64,000 nucleotides of DNA from contig NZ_FMIB01000002.1 in the NCBI RefSeq assembly GCF_900091475.1, positions 2,356,001 through 2,420,000 of the forward strand, given 5' to 3'. The position numbers and the translations under genes were made by a program. Under the pieces are notes generated by a model. It was not told the origin of the DNA. It saw only the letters and a program-made list of their open reading frames with translations, and did not search any database. Within the stretch, counting starts at the first letter, position 1. The number at the start of each line of letters is the position of its first letter. Below are positions 8,206 to 16,948 of this stretch, in pieces. Origin of the DNA: Micromonospora chersina. Its GTDB lineage: Bacteria > Actinomycetota > Actinomycetes > Mycobacteriales > Micromonosporaceae.

Positions 8206-9737
8206 GCGTCCCGGCGTTCGTGCGGCGTTTCCTCGCCGACTACGCCCGCAACCGGGTCAACCTGTTGCTGCTCGTCGTCGTACCCGTGGTGTTCGTGGCG
8301 GTGGTGGCGGGGACGTTGGCCGACGCCGCCCGGATTCTCGGTGGCCGTGGTGGCGCGGCGGTTGAGGATGCCACAGCCGCATGGTCGGCGGCGTTTCTCG
8401 CCGGGATCGGCATGTACTTCCAGAGTGCCGCGACCCGCGACACCGACCAGCGGGTGGTGCTCGCCGGGCTGCGGCCGGCGCGTATGGTCGCGGCCCGGCT
8501 CCTCACCGGGTTGACGCTGGCGGTGCTGGTCAGCGCGATCGCGCTGCTCACACTCGGGCTGCGGACCGGCGTCGACCGACCGGGGCACGTGGTCGTCGGG
8601 ACGCTCATGGCGGCCGTTGTCTATATCGGGATCGGGGCGGCGGTAGGAACGCTGGTGGGCAACCCGGTCAACGGCACGGTGGTGGTGCTGTTGATCTGGA
8701 TCCTGGACGTCTTCCTCGGCCCGGCGATGGGCGCTCAGGAGCGGGTCGGCACGCGGATCCTGCCGCTGCACTTCGTCACCTCGTGGATGGTGAATCTCCC
8801 GTCGGGGCATGGCGGACGGCTCGGCGACTTCGGGTGGGGCCTGGTGTGGACGGTGACGGCTATGGCCGTCGCGTGGGTCCTTGCGGTGTGGCGCACGCGG
8901 CGCGGTGGGAAGGTCCGCCGACAGCATCGGCCGGGCGGGTGGTGGGCTCAGTTGGCGGGCGCCGCCCGGGCGGGGCGGCGGGACGGGTACCGCAATCCGG
9001 CGCTGTGGGCTCTCTACGTCGCGATCCCGGTGATCTTCATCCTGTTGGCCGACGCGATCACCCCGGACCAGCCGATCTCCGTGACGGTGCGCGAGCATGG
9101 CCGGCGGCTGGCGCAGATGTATCCGATGCCGGAGGTGCACGGGGCGACGATGGCGCCGATCGCGGTTGCCTCGCTGGCGGCGTTGGCCGGCCTGTTCACC
9201 GTGCTGGACAGCCGTGCCGGCGATCGCCGGGCGGCGCTGGCCGGGTTGCGTCCGGCGGCGTTGCTGGCCGGTCGGCTCGGGGTGCTCGCCGCCGCGGCGT
9301 TGCTGGCCACGGTGGTGTCGCTGGCCACTACGGCGTCGATCTTCGACGCGGTCCGCTGGCCGGTGTATGCGGGTGGGAACGTTCTTGTGGCTCTCACGTA
9401 CGCCCTGGTCGGTGCCCTGATCGCCCCGGTCTTCGGACGGGTCGGTGGCGTCTTCGTGGCGTTTCTGCTGCCATTTCTCGACCTCGGCATCAGTCAGAGC
9501 CCGATGCTGCGCGCGCAGCCGCCGACGTGGGCGAAGGCGCTGCCCGGTTACGGCGGCGTCCGAGTGTTGATCGACGGCGCGTTGACGCGGGGGTTCGACG
9601 AACTCGGCGCTCTGCTCGTGGCTCTGGGGTGGCTGGTGGCGCTGTTCCTGGCCGTCACGGTGGTCTACCGCTGGTCGGTGGCGCCGCCGGGCGGCGCTCG
9701 GGCGATGTCGCCGGAGCCCGAGGGGGCCGGCCCGTAG
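8202..9737 (+). CDS. ABC-2-type exporter permease with two homologous halves
   Basis: This 511-residue membrane protein has about 12 hydrophobic segments. Its halves look duplicated: VVLAGLRPARMVAARLLTG in the first (about residues 85-105) corresponds to AALAGLRPAALLAGRLGVL in the second (about 345-365). Each half resembles an ABC-2 permease, so one chain may replace the usual dimer. The GTG start overlaps the ATPase stop (GTGA). The C-terminus is a short hydrophilic tail. Confidence 0.8.
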   Translation: MSVPAFVRRFLADYARNRVNLLLLVVVPVVFVAVVAGTLADAARILGGRGGAAVEDATAAWSAAFLAGIGMYFQSAATRDTDQRVVLAGLRPARMVAARLLTGLTLAVLVSAIALLTLGLRTGVDRPGHVVVGTLMAAVVYIGIGAAVGTLVGNPVNGTVVVLLIWILDVFLGPAMGAQERVGTRILPLHFVTSWMVNLPSGHGGRLGDFGWGLVWTVTAMAVAWVLAVWRTRRGGKVRRQHRPGGWWAQLAGAARAGRRDGYRNPALWALYVAIPVIFILLADAITPDQPISVTVREHGRRLAQMYPMPEVHGATMAPIAVASLAALAGLFTVLDSRAGDRRAALAGLRPAALLAGRLGVLAAAALLATVVSLATTASIFDAVRWPVYAGGNVLVALTYALVGALIAPVFGRVGGVFVAFLLPFLDLGISQSPMLRAQPPTWAKALPGYGGVRVLIDGALTRGFDELGALLVALGWLVALFLAVTVVYRWSVAPPGGARAMSPEPEGAGP

Positions 9738-9793
9738 GCGTCTGCGCCCGGATGGACATCGCCAGTTCGTCCGCCGGGAGCCGGTATCGGCGG

Positions 9794-9830
9794 CCTTGGC
9801 CCGGCCGGCTGCGTGCCGGCCGGGCCAAGG
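9794..9830. terminator. 16-bp hairpin terminator
   Basis: CCTTGGCCCGGCCGGC and its exact complement are separated by TGCGT and followed by TTT on the plus strand. It lies between the convergent ABC permease and copper ATPase genes and may serve both. Confidence 0.85.
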
Positions 9831-9840
9831 TTTCACCTGC

Positions 9841-12015
9841 TCAGTTGCGTCCGGGAGTGAGGCGTACCCGCCGGAGCAGTTGGGCGTTGAGTGCCACCAC
9901 GATGGTGGAGGCGGACATCAGGACGGCGCCGACCGCCGGGCTGAGGGCGATGCCCGCCCAGGCCAGGGCGCCGGCGGCGGCCGGGATCGCCACCACGTTG
10001 TAGCCGGCCGCCCATGCCAGGTTCTGCACCATCTTCCGGTACGACGCTCGGGACAGCCGGATCACGCCGGTGACTCCGCGTGGGTCGGAGGAGGCCAGGA
10101 CCACGCCGGCGGACTCGATCGCCACATCGGTGCCGGCCCCGATCGCGATGCCGACGTCGGCGCGGGCCAGCGCGGGCGCGTCGTTCACTCCGTCGCCGAC
10201 CATCGCGACCGTCAGGCCCCGCGCCTGCAACTCGGCCACCGCCTGGTCCTTGTCCGCGGGCAGTACCTCGGCGAAGACCTCGTCCACGCCTGGCCGGAAG
10301 CCGAGGTCGGCGGCGACCGCCTCGGCGACGGGCCGGGCGTCGCCGGTGATCATCACGATCTTCTTGACGCCCTGTTCGCGCAGCTCGGCGATGGCCTGCC
10401 GGGCTTCCGGCCGGACCTCGTCCTCGAGCGCGAACGCGCCGATCGGCTCGGGTCGGCCGTCGGCCGGGAGTCGCAGGAGGTGCAGGACGGCGGCACCTCG
10501 GGCCGACCACCGGCCGCTGGCGGCCTCGAGGTCGGCGGGCACGGTGGCGTCGAGTTCCCGCAGCAGGGCGGGGCCGCCGACCGCGTACGCCGTGCCGTCG
10601 ACGACGGCCTGGACGCCACGGCCGGTCAGCGAGCGGAAGTCACGGGCCTTCGCGGTCAGGTCATGGTCGCGGGCTGCCTTGACCAGTGCCCGGGCGAGTG
10701 GGTGCTCGCTGTCTGCCTCGACGGCGCCGGCGATGCGCAGCACCTCGTCATCGGTGCGGCCGGCGGTGGCGGCGGTGGCGGTGACCGTGTGGGCGCCCTT
10801 GGTCAGGGTGCCGGTCTTGTCGAACAGCACCGCGTCCACGCCCCGCATGCGCTCGAGCGCCATGCGGTCCTTGACCAGGAGGCCCGCCTTGGCCGACACC
10901 GCGGTCGAGAGTGCGATCACCAGCGGGATGGCCAGCCCGAGGGCGTGCGGGCACGCGATCACCAGGACGGTCACGGTGCGGACCACGGCTTCGTTGACGT
11001 CGCCGAGTGCCCACCAGGTGCCGAAGGTGATCAGTGCTGCGGCGGTGGCCAGGTAGAACAGCCAGGCGGCGAAGCGGTCGGCGAGGACCTGGGCGCGGCC
11101 TGCGGATGCCTGCGCTTGGGCGACGAGGCGGCCGATGCCGGCCAGTGCGGTGTCCTCGCCGATGGCGTCGACGCGTACTCGTAGGGCGGAGTCGGTGGCC
11201 ACGGTGCCGGCGACCACCCGGTCCCCGACGGCGCGCGGCACCGGTCGGGACTCCCCGGTGATCATCGACTCGTCCAGTTCGGCGGCGCCGTCGACGATCC
11301 GGCCGTCGGCGGGGACCCGGCCGCCGGAGCGGACCAGCACGATGTCGCCGACTCGCAGGTCGGCCACCGGCACCGGGTGCGCGGCGCCGGATTCGTCGAG
11401 GCGTTCGGCGTCGTCGGGCAGCAGCGCGGCGAGTGCCGCCAGGGCCCCCTGGGCCTGCCCGATCGCCTTCATCTCCTGCCAGTGGCCCAGCAGCATGATG
11501 GTGACCAGGGCGGCCAGTTCCCACCAGAAGTCGAGGCTGAACGTGCCGAGGCTGGTGGCCAGCGAGGCTGCGTAGGCGACGGTGATCGCCATGGAGATGA
11601 GCAGCATCATGCCGGGCGCCCGATCGCGGATCTCGCGGAGACCGCCGACGAGGAACGGCCAGCCGCCGTAGGCGAACACCAGGGATCCGAGGATGGGGCC
11701 GACCCAGGTCATGCCGGGGAAGTCGAGGGTGTAGCCGAACCAGTCCATGACCATGTGGCTGGTGGCGACGATCGGCACGGTCAGCGCCAGGCTCAGCCAG
11801 AACTTGCGCCGGAACTGCTCGGGGTCGTGGCCGGCGTGCTTGTCGTGCCCGCCGCCGTGGCCGGCGTGACCCCCGTGATGGTCGTGGTGTTGGCCGTGTT
11901 CTATGGCGTGGGGTGCCGCGGGGTGTTTCTCGTGTGGCTGCGCGGTCTGTGGGCCGTGACCCTGCGAGTGGTCGTGCGCGGTCGCAACGGCGTGGCCGGT
12001 GTGGTGCTGTGTCAT
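9841..12015 (-). CDS. CopB-type (P1B, CPH) copper-translocating P-type ATPase
   Basis: This 724-residue heavy-metal P-type ATPase pumps copper out of the cytoplasm. It has a His-rich N-terminus (about 20 His in the first 70 residues) instead of HMA domains, the membrane motif CPHALGLAIP, the actuator motif TGES, the phosphorylation motif DKTGTLT and the hinge GDGVNDAPAL. CPH plus a His-rich N-terminus marks the CopB (P1B-3) group, usually assigned to Cu(II)/Cu(I) or Ag(I). Start ATG follows GGAGGT. A perfect CsoR-like box sits 24 bases upstream of the start. Confidence 0.93.
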   Translation of the reverse strand: MTQHHTGHAVATAHDHSQGHGPQTAQPHEKHPAAPHAIEHGQHHDHHGGHAGHGGGHDKHAGHDPEQFRRKFWLSLALTVPIVATSHMVMDWFGYTLDFPGMTWVGPILGSLVFAYGGWPFLVGGLREIRDRAPGMMLLISMAITVAYAASLATSLGTFSLDFWWELAALVTIMLLGHWQEMKAIGQAQGALAALAALLPDDAERLDESGAAHPVPVADLRVGDIVLVRSGGRVPADGRIVDGAAELDESMITGESRPVPRAVGDRVVAGTVATDSALRVRVDAIGEDTALAGIGRLVAQAQASAGRAQVLADRFAAWLFYLATAAALITFGTWWALGDVNEAVVRTVTVLVIACPHALGLAIPLVIALSTAVSAKAGLLVKDRMALERMRGVDAVLFDKTGTLTKGAHTVTATAATAGRTDDEVLRIAGAVEADSEHPLARALVKAARDHDLTAKARDFRSLTGRGVQAVVDGTAYAVGGPALLRELDATVPADLEAASGRWSARGAAVLHLLRLPADGRPEPIGAFALEDEVRPEARQAIAELREQGVKKIVMITGDARPVAEAVAADLGFRPGVDEVFAEVLPADKDQAVAELQARGLTVAMVGDGVNDAPALARADVGIAIGAGTDVAIESAGVVLASSDPRGVTGVIRLSRASYRKMVQNLAWAAGYNVVAIPAAAGALAWAGIALSPAVGAVLMSASTIVVALNAQLLRRVRLTPGRN

Positions 12016-12038
12016 CGGTCTACCTCCGCCATCAACAT

Positions 12039-12055
12039 ATACCCCTAGGGGGTAT
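12039..12055. promoter_or_regulatory. CsoR-like operator before the copper ATPase
   Basis: ATACCCCTAGGGGGTAT is a perfect 7-bp palindrome around TAG. It is placed where a bound repressor would block transcription of the leftward ATPase gene. Confidence 0.75.
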
Positions 12056-12099
12056 CGGGCAAGCGTGGATTCGCCCCTTCATAAAGGCACCTGCTACGG

Positions 12100-12116
12100 C
12101 TACCCCGCAGGGGTAG
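12100..12116. promoter_or_regulatory. Second CsoR-like operator, facing the DUF2933 gene
   Basis: CTACCCCGCAGGGGTAG is a perfect 7-bp palindrome around GCA. It is 45 bases from the first box and 92 bases before the rightward DUF2933 start, so the divergent promoter pair probably responds together. Confidence 0.65.
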
Positions 12117-12207
12117 GACGTTCGGCCCAGGGAGCAGGGTCGAAGGGCGCTGGTGCCAGAGCGACGACCGGGAGGAATGTCGGGGGTGACGAGAAAGGAG
12201 ACCGGTG

Positions 12208-12426
12208 ATGAGACGGCATCTCCCGCTCTATGCGATCGCGCTGGCGATCCTCATCGTGGGCGCGCTGGCTCTCGGCGTTCCGGCACGGTCGGTGGGATTC
12301 GGGCTACTCGCCCTCGCCTGCCCGCTGATGATGCTGTTCATGCACGGCGGCCACGGTGGTCACGGCAGTCACTCCGGTCACGACGAGCAGCCACCCTCGG
12401 GCGGGCCGACCTCGGCGGCGAGGTGA
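12208..12426 (+). CDS. DUF2933-like small His-rich membrane peptide
   Basis: This 72-residue protein has two hydrophobic stretches, the second ending LACPLMMLFMHGGHGGHGSHSGH. CPLM-LFMH followed by Gly/His repeats is the DUF2933 signature. These peptides commonly accompany copper ATPases and multicopper oxidases and could bind metal at the membrane surface. I chose the ATG at 12208 over GTG at 12205 because of spacing from GGAG. Confidence 0.72.
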   Translation: MRRHLPLYAIALAILIVGALALGVPARSVGFGLLALACPLMMLFMHGGHGGHGSHSGHDEQPPSGGPTSAAR

Positions 12427-12504
12427 TCCGGTAGCCGTGGCGGGTATGCCGGCGAGCCCTGCATTGAACGTCGCCGGCGCGGTCCAAGGAAGGATACGGA
12501 ACCC

Positions 12505-12720
12505 ATGCATGGCAACGGTTGGGTCTGGCCCATGGGCTTCATGATGATCGGCGGGCTCATCCTGGCGGTGATCATCGTCGCGGCGGTGTGGCTCGCGGTG
12601 GCCAACACCCGGCGGCCCGCTGACCGCAACGATTCGGCCAGGCGCGTTCTGGCCGAGCGATACGCCCGCGGCGAGTTGGATGCAGAGGAGTACCACCGCA
12701 GGTTGGACGGGTTGCGCTAG
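12505..12720 (+). CDS. SHOCT-domain small membrane protein
   Basis: This 71-residue protein has one membrane helix (MGFMMIGGLILAVIIVAAVWLAVA) followed by a SHOCT motif, ARRVLAERYARGELDAEEYHRRLDGLR, ending the chain. SHOCT segments are short oligomerisation or targeting elements often attached to membrane proteins. GGAAGG precedes the ATG. It may be co-transcribed with the DUF2933 gene 78 bases upstream. Confidence 0.8.
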   Translation: MHGNGWVWPMGFMMIGGLILAVIIVAAVWLAVANTRRPADRNDSARRVLAERYARGELDAEEYHRRLDGLR

Positions 12721-12757
12721 CCCAGCGCTCCCCCACCTGGCCAGGACCGTCCTGTCG

Positions 12758-13873
12758 TCAGCTGACAGCGAGCGGTCCCTTGGCGGGCAGTGTGACGGTG
12801 AACGTCGCGCCCTTGCCGGGGCCTTCGCTGGCGGCGGTGATCCGGCCGCCGTGCTGGATGACGATCGCGCGGGCGACGGCCAGGCCGATCCCCGATCCAC
12901 CGTGGTCGCGGTCCCTGGCGGTGTCGGCCCGATAGAAGCGCTCGAAGATGTGTGGCAGGTGCCGTGCGTCGATACCGCCGCCCGTGTCCGCGATGCTGAC
13001 GTGCACACCGTCGTTGTCCCGGGTCGCGCGCACACTCACGCGGCCGGCGGGCGGGGTGTGGCGTAAGGCGTTGTCGAGGAGGTTGCCCAGTACCTGGCCC
13101 ATCCGTTCCGCGTCGGCGTCGATCAGTCCGGCATCCGGTGCGACCTGCTCGTGCAGCGTGACGCCTCTGGTGGCGTACCGGGGTCGGGCGGCGGCGACAG
13201 CGGCGCTGACGAGTTCGCTGGCCGGCACCGGCCGGCGGTGGAGGTCGAGTTGGTGCTCCTCGGCGCGGGACACCGCGACGACGTCCTCGGCCAGGCGCCG
13301 CAGCCGGTTCGTCTGCGCCCGCAGCACTGCCCAGGTGTCCTCGCCCTCGACCGTGATCCCGTCCTCGGCGGCGTCCACGTATGCCTCGATGGTGGCCAGC
13401 GGAGTTCGCAGCTCATGGCCGAGGTCGGCCAGGAGCCGCCGGCGGGTCGTCTCCGCGTCGGCGAGTCGGGCGGCCATGGTGTTGAAGGCGGCGGCGACGG
13501 TGTCGAACTCGGATCCGAGGCCCGGAGGGTTCACCCGTGCCGCGTAGTCGCCCCGGCTGACGTCCGCGGCGGCAGCGGACAACTGGGTGACCGGTTGCGC
13601 GAGGCGGCGGGCCAGGTAGGCGCTGACGGCGAGGGCGGCCAGCAGCGACGCGGCGATCGCGACGGCCAGGGCGAGCGCGCTGGCCGAGGCGTACGCCTCC
13701 TCGACGTGATGGGCGGTGCCCGGGTCCACCGGACCAACGACCCGCCGCAGATGGCTGTGGAATATCGCCGGGCCGACTGCGGCGGCTACCAACCCGAGAG
13801 TCGCGGCGCCGACGAGCACGACGACGATTTGGGCGGCGAGCAGTCGCCCCGGCAGGCCTAGCTGGCGCCTCAT
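12758..13873 (-). CDS. Sensor histidine kinase of a copper-region two-component system
   Basis: This 371-residue kinase has two membrane helices (about 12-36 and 64-88) flanking a short external loop with HSH and HH residues, then HAMP (about 88-140), a HisKA H-box LGHELRTPL with His153, and HATPase motifs LGNLLDNALRHTP, ADTGGGI and GGSGIGLAVA. It phosphorylates the response regulator encoded just upstream; the ATG overlaps that gene's stop (ATGA). The His pairs in the loop and the neighbouring multicopper oxidase suggest metal sensing, as in CusS or PcoS, but that is inference. Confidence 0.9.
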   Translation of the reverse strand: MRRQLGLPGRLLAAQIVVVLVGAATLGLVAAAVGPAIFHSHLRRVVGPVDPGTAHHVEEAYASASALALAVAIAASLLAALAVSAYLARRLAQPVTQLSAAAADVSRGDYAARVNPPGLGSEFDTVAAAFNTMAARLADAETTRRRLLADLGHELRTPLATIEAYVDAAEDGITVEGEDTWAVLRAQTNRLRRLAEDVVAVSRAEEHQLDLHRRPVPASELVSAAVAAARPRYATRGVTLHEQVAPDAGLIDADAERMGQVLGNLLDNALRHTPPAGRVSVRATRDNDGVHVSIADTGGGIDARHLPHIFERFYRADTARDRDHGGSGIGLAVARAIVIQHGGRITAASEGPGKGATFTVTLPAKGPLAVS

Positions 13874-14562
13874 CCCCGCCCCATCCGGTAGCCGATGCCG
13901 CGCACGGTGCGGATGAATCGGGGGGCGGCGGGGTCGTCGCCGAGCTTGCGGCGCAGATGGCCGATGTGCACGTCGACGAGGTGCTCGTCACCGACCCAGT
14001 CGGCGCCCCACACCGCCTCGATGAGCTGGCGGCGGCGAAGCGCGACGTCCGGCTGGGCGGACAACGCGGCCAGCAGGTCGAATTCGGTGCGGGTCAGCTC
14101 CACGGGGCGGCCGTCGACCCACGCCTCACGGCCAGCGGGGTCGATACGCAGGGCACCGATGGTGCGTTCGTGCTGTTCCGGGGACGGCGCCGGCGCGGCG
14201 CGAGGGCGGCGCAGCATGGCGCGGATCCGGGCTACAAGCTCCCGCGGACTGAAGGGCTTGGTCAGGTAGTCGTCCGCGCCGACGCCGAGGCCGACAAGCT
14301 TGTCGACCTCCTCGCTGCGGGCGGTGAGCATGACGACGTAGCAGTCGGTGAACGTCCGGATCTGCCGGCAGACCTCGATGCCATCCAAACCGGGCAGGGC
14401 GAGGTCCAGCACCACGACGTCGGGCCGGTCGCGCCGGACGGCGTCGACCGCCGCCCGTCCGTCGAAGACGCAGCTGACCTCGTGCCCGTCGCGTTCCAGA
14501 TAGCTGGCGACGACCTTGGCGAGGCTGCGCTCGTCGTCGACCACCAGTACACGTACGCCCAT
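13870..14562 (-). CDS. OmpR-family response regulator
   Basis: This 230-residue regulator has a receiver domain with acidic residues at 9-10, phosphoacceptor Asp53 (VVVLDLALPG) and LTKPFS, followed by a winged helix (RTEFDLLAALSAQPDVALRRRQLIEAVWG) typical of OmpR/PhoB proteins. The ATG at 14562 is preferred: AGGA lies eight bases upstream and the receiver begins there, although the frame stays open for another 120 codons. It probably regulates the divergent multicopper oxidase gene, whose start is about 150 bases away. Confidence 0.9.
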   Translation of the reverse strand: MGVRVLVVDDERSLAKVVASYLERDGHEVSCVFDGRAAVDAVRRDRPDVVVLDLALPGLDGIEVCRQIRTFTDCYVVMLTARSEEVDKLVGLGVGADDYLTKPFSPRELVARIRAMLRRPRAAPAPSPEQHERTIGALRIDPAGREAWVDGRPVELTRTEFDLLAALSAQPDVALRRRQLIEAVWGADWVGDEHLVDVHIGHLRRKLGDDPAAPRFIRTVRGIGYRMGRG

Positions 14563-14716
14563 GGGATCCATCCTGCCCCGGGCGTCGGGGTGGTTACGCC
14601 GGGTGGCACGGGCAGCGGTCATGAAGATTCGCTGAAGAAGGCGGCTGGAGGTGGTGACCGGCCGGCGGCGACGGTCAGGCTGCAGGCAGGGTTCCTCGTA
14701 GGTGAAGGAGCAGGCC

Positions 14717-16231
14717 ATGTCCCCCACCCTCACGCGCCGGCGACTGTTGGCGGGCATCGCTGGGACGGTCGGTCTCGCGGGTGCGGCGGGTGTCGCCGCC
14801 TGGACGGGCGGGTTGTTCGACCCGCGGCTCGTGGCGCCGGGCAGCGACCTGGTGGCGCGGACGGAGGCGGCCCGGCGGCGGGCCAGCGGCCGCATCGTGT
14901 CGGTGGCGTTGAACCCCCGACCGGTCACCCTCGACCTCGGTGGCAGGCAGGTGCAGACCTGGGGATATCAGGAGTCCGCGCCCGGGCCGTTGCTCCGCGC
15001 TCGGGCTGGAGATGTGCTCCGGGTCGAGGTGACCAACGGGCTCACCGCCGAGACGAGCGTGCACTGGCACGGGGTCGCGCTGCGCAACGACATGGATGGC
15101 GTTCCCGGCGTGACCCAACCGGCGATCGCGGCAGGCGCGAGGCACACCTACGAGTTCACCGTCCCGGACCCGGGCACCTACTTCTACCACCCGCACTCCG
15201 GCGTGCAGCTCGACCGTGCGCTATACGGAGTGCTCGTCGTCGACGACCCGCACGAGGCCGGGCGGTACGACCAGGAGTGGATCGTGGTGCTGGATGACTG
15301 GGTCGACGGCACCGGCCGCACGCCCGACGATGTGTTGGCGTCGCTGCAGTCGATGGGCGGCCACGGGGACATGGCCGGCATGGACCATGGCGGCATGAGT
15401 GGCATGTCGATGGGCGGCATGGAAACCATGGTCTCCCCGCTGCTCGGCGGTGCCGGTGACGTCGACTACCCGCACTATCTGATCAACGGCAGGGCCGGGG
15501 CCGCCCCCGTGACGTTCACCGGTCGGCCGCGCCAGCGGGTGCGGATCCGCCTCGTCAACGCCGCTTCCGACACCGCGTTCCGGGTCGCCCTCGGCAGCCA
15601 CCGCCTCACCGTCACCCACACCGACGGATTCCCCGTCGCCGCCACCGCGTGCGACGCCCTGGTGCTCGGCATGGGTGAACGGGCGGACGTCACCGTGGAC
15701 CTGGGCGACGGCGTCTTTCCCCTGGTCGCGGTCGCGGAGGGCAAGGGCGGCCAGGGCCTGGCCCTGGTCCGCACCGGCGCCGGAAGCACACCGAGCGCCG
15801 CGGTCCGTCCCCCGGAGTTGGACCGTCGGGTGCTGCTCACCGGTGGGCTGAGGGCTGCTGATGCCGTTCGGCTGGAGCGCCGCCGGGCCGATCGTGTGCA
15901 CCGGCTGGTGTTGGGTGGCTCGATGATGCCCTACCGGTGGACGGTCAACGGCGCCACCTTCGGCAAGATCGATCCGTTGGTGGTCGGCCAGGGCGAGCGG
16001 GTCCGGTTGGAGTTCGTCAACCAGACGACGATGTTCCACCCCATGCACGTGCACGGGCACACGTTCGCGGTTGCCGACACCGGCGTGCGGAAGGACACGG
16101 TGATCGTGGTGCCGAAGCAGACGGTGGCGGTGGAGTTCGACGCGACAAACCCGGGTCAGTGGATGGCCCACTGCCACAACATCTACCACGCCGAAACCGG
16201 CATGATGATCAACCTGGCGTATCAGGAGTAG
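14717..16231 (+). CDS. Tat-exported multicopper oxidase
   Basis: This 504-residue oxidase starts with a Tat-like signal (TRRRLLAGIAGTVGLAGAA). Copper ligands are clear: HWHG and HPH in the first cupredoxin domain, HPMHVHGH and HCHNIYHAETGM at the C-terminus, the last giving the Cys-His pair of the type 1 site. A Met/His-rich insert (MAGMDHGGMSGMSMGGM, around residues 220-237) resembles the Cu(I)-binding segment of CueO. It probably oxidises Cu(I) outside the cell. ATG follows GGAG. It diverges from the two-component genes. Confidence 0.93.
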   Translation: MSPTLTRRRLLAGIAGTVGLAGAAGVAAWTGGLFDPRLVAPGSDLVARTEAARRRASGRIVSVALNPRPVTLDLGGRQVQTWGYQESAPGPLLRARAGDVLRVEVTNGLTAETSVHWHGVALRNDMDGVPGVTQPAIAAGARHTYEFTVPDPGTYFYHPHSGVQLDRALYGVLVVDDPHEAGRYDQEWIVVLDDWVDGTGRTPDDVLASLQSMGGHGDMAGMDHGGMSGMSMGGMETMVSPLLGGAGDVDYPHYLINGRAGAAPVTFTGRPRQRVRIRLVNAASDTAFRVALGSHRLTVTHTDGFPVAATACDALVLGMGERADVTVDLGDGVFPLVAVAEGKGGQGLALVRTGAGSTPSAAVRPPELDRRVLLTGGLRAADAVRLERRRADRVHRLVLGGSMMPYRWTVNGATFGKIDPLVVGQGERVRLEFVNQTTMFHPMHVHGHTFAVADTGVRKDTVIVVPKQTVAVEFDATNPGQWMAHCHNIYHAETGMMINLAYQE

Positions 16232-16318
16232 GCGCGGTTCTCCTCCCGGGTGACGGAGGCTCCCTGGTCCGGAATCCGCGAGCCTCCGGCTGTTCGGGGC
16301 CGGACAGCCAGGGTCGGG

Positions 16319-16726
16319 TCAGGTCATGACAGCGAGCAGGTCGCGGCAGGCCTTTTCGCAGGCCCGGCAGGAATCGGCGCAGACCCGGCAGTGCTCATGC
16401 ATGCCGGCATGGGCGGCGCATTCGTCGCCGCAGCTCTTGCAGGCCGTCGCGCATGCCTCCAGCAGGCTTCGGGTGACGTTCGCGTCGTATCCGGTGTGCC
16501 GGGACAGCACCCGGGCGGTCGTGTCGCAGATGTCGGCGCAGTCCAGGTTCGTCCGGATGCACTTGGTCAGCTCGGCCACCATGTCCTCGCTCAGACAGGC
16601 GTCGGCACAGGCCGTGCACGCTTGCGCGCAGGAGCGTAGAGCGTCGATGGTGGCGGCAAGCTTGGCCCGGTCCAGGTTGATCGACTTTGGGTAGGTGTCG
16701 AGCATCGGCATGGACGCCGTCGTCAT
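16319..16726 (-). CDS. DUF326 Cys-rich four-helix copper-storage-like protein
   Basis: This 135-residue protein has about 17 cysteines arranged as CXXXC pairs along helices (CAQACTACADAC, CATACKSCGDEC, CRVCADSCRACEKAC). That is the DUF326/Csp pattern, in which a four-helix bundle lined with Cys stores Cu(I). There is no signal peptide, so storage would be cytosolic, as in Csp3. The ATG at 16726 follows GAGGAG; an upstream ATG at 16747 lacks such a site. It converges with the multicopper oxidase gene. Confidence 0.87.
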   Translation of the reverse strand: MTTASMPMLDTYPKSINLDRAKLAATIDALRSCAQACTACADACLSEDMVAELTKCIRTNLDCADICDTTARVLSRHTGYDANVTRSLLEACATACKSCGDECAAHAGMHEHCRVCADSCRACEKACRDLLAVMT

Positions 16727-16900
16727 GGTCCGCTCCTCTGCCGTCATATTGGCCTCAGCCGTGCCATACCCAGAGCGATCGGAGGCATTCCGGCGAGAGC
16801 CGATTGGGAAGCGCGACCGCGGCAGTCAAAAGCGCCAGCTGTCCGAAGGGTCGACATGGTGGCTAGGACACGGCCACTGGCTGCTTCGGATCGACAGGGC

Positions 16901-16933
16901 GGAGGCTCCCGCACCTCGTTGGCGGGAGCCTCC
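16901..16933. terminator. Hairpin terminator of the NlpC/P60 gene
   Basis: Arms GGAGGCTCCCGC and GCGGGAGCCTCC enclose a nine-base loop, 16 bases past the stop of the leftward NlpC/P60 gene. Confidence 0.8.
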
Positions 16934-16948
16934 GTAACCCAGCGGCCG

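Noticed and set aside
16240..16318. A possible hairpin between the multicopper oxidase and DUF326 genes
   Set aside because: The arms (CCCTGG...CCGGACAGCCAGGG) pair only with gaps, so I did not list it as a terminator.
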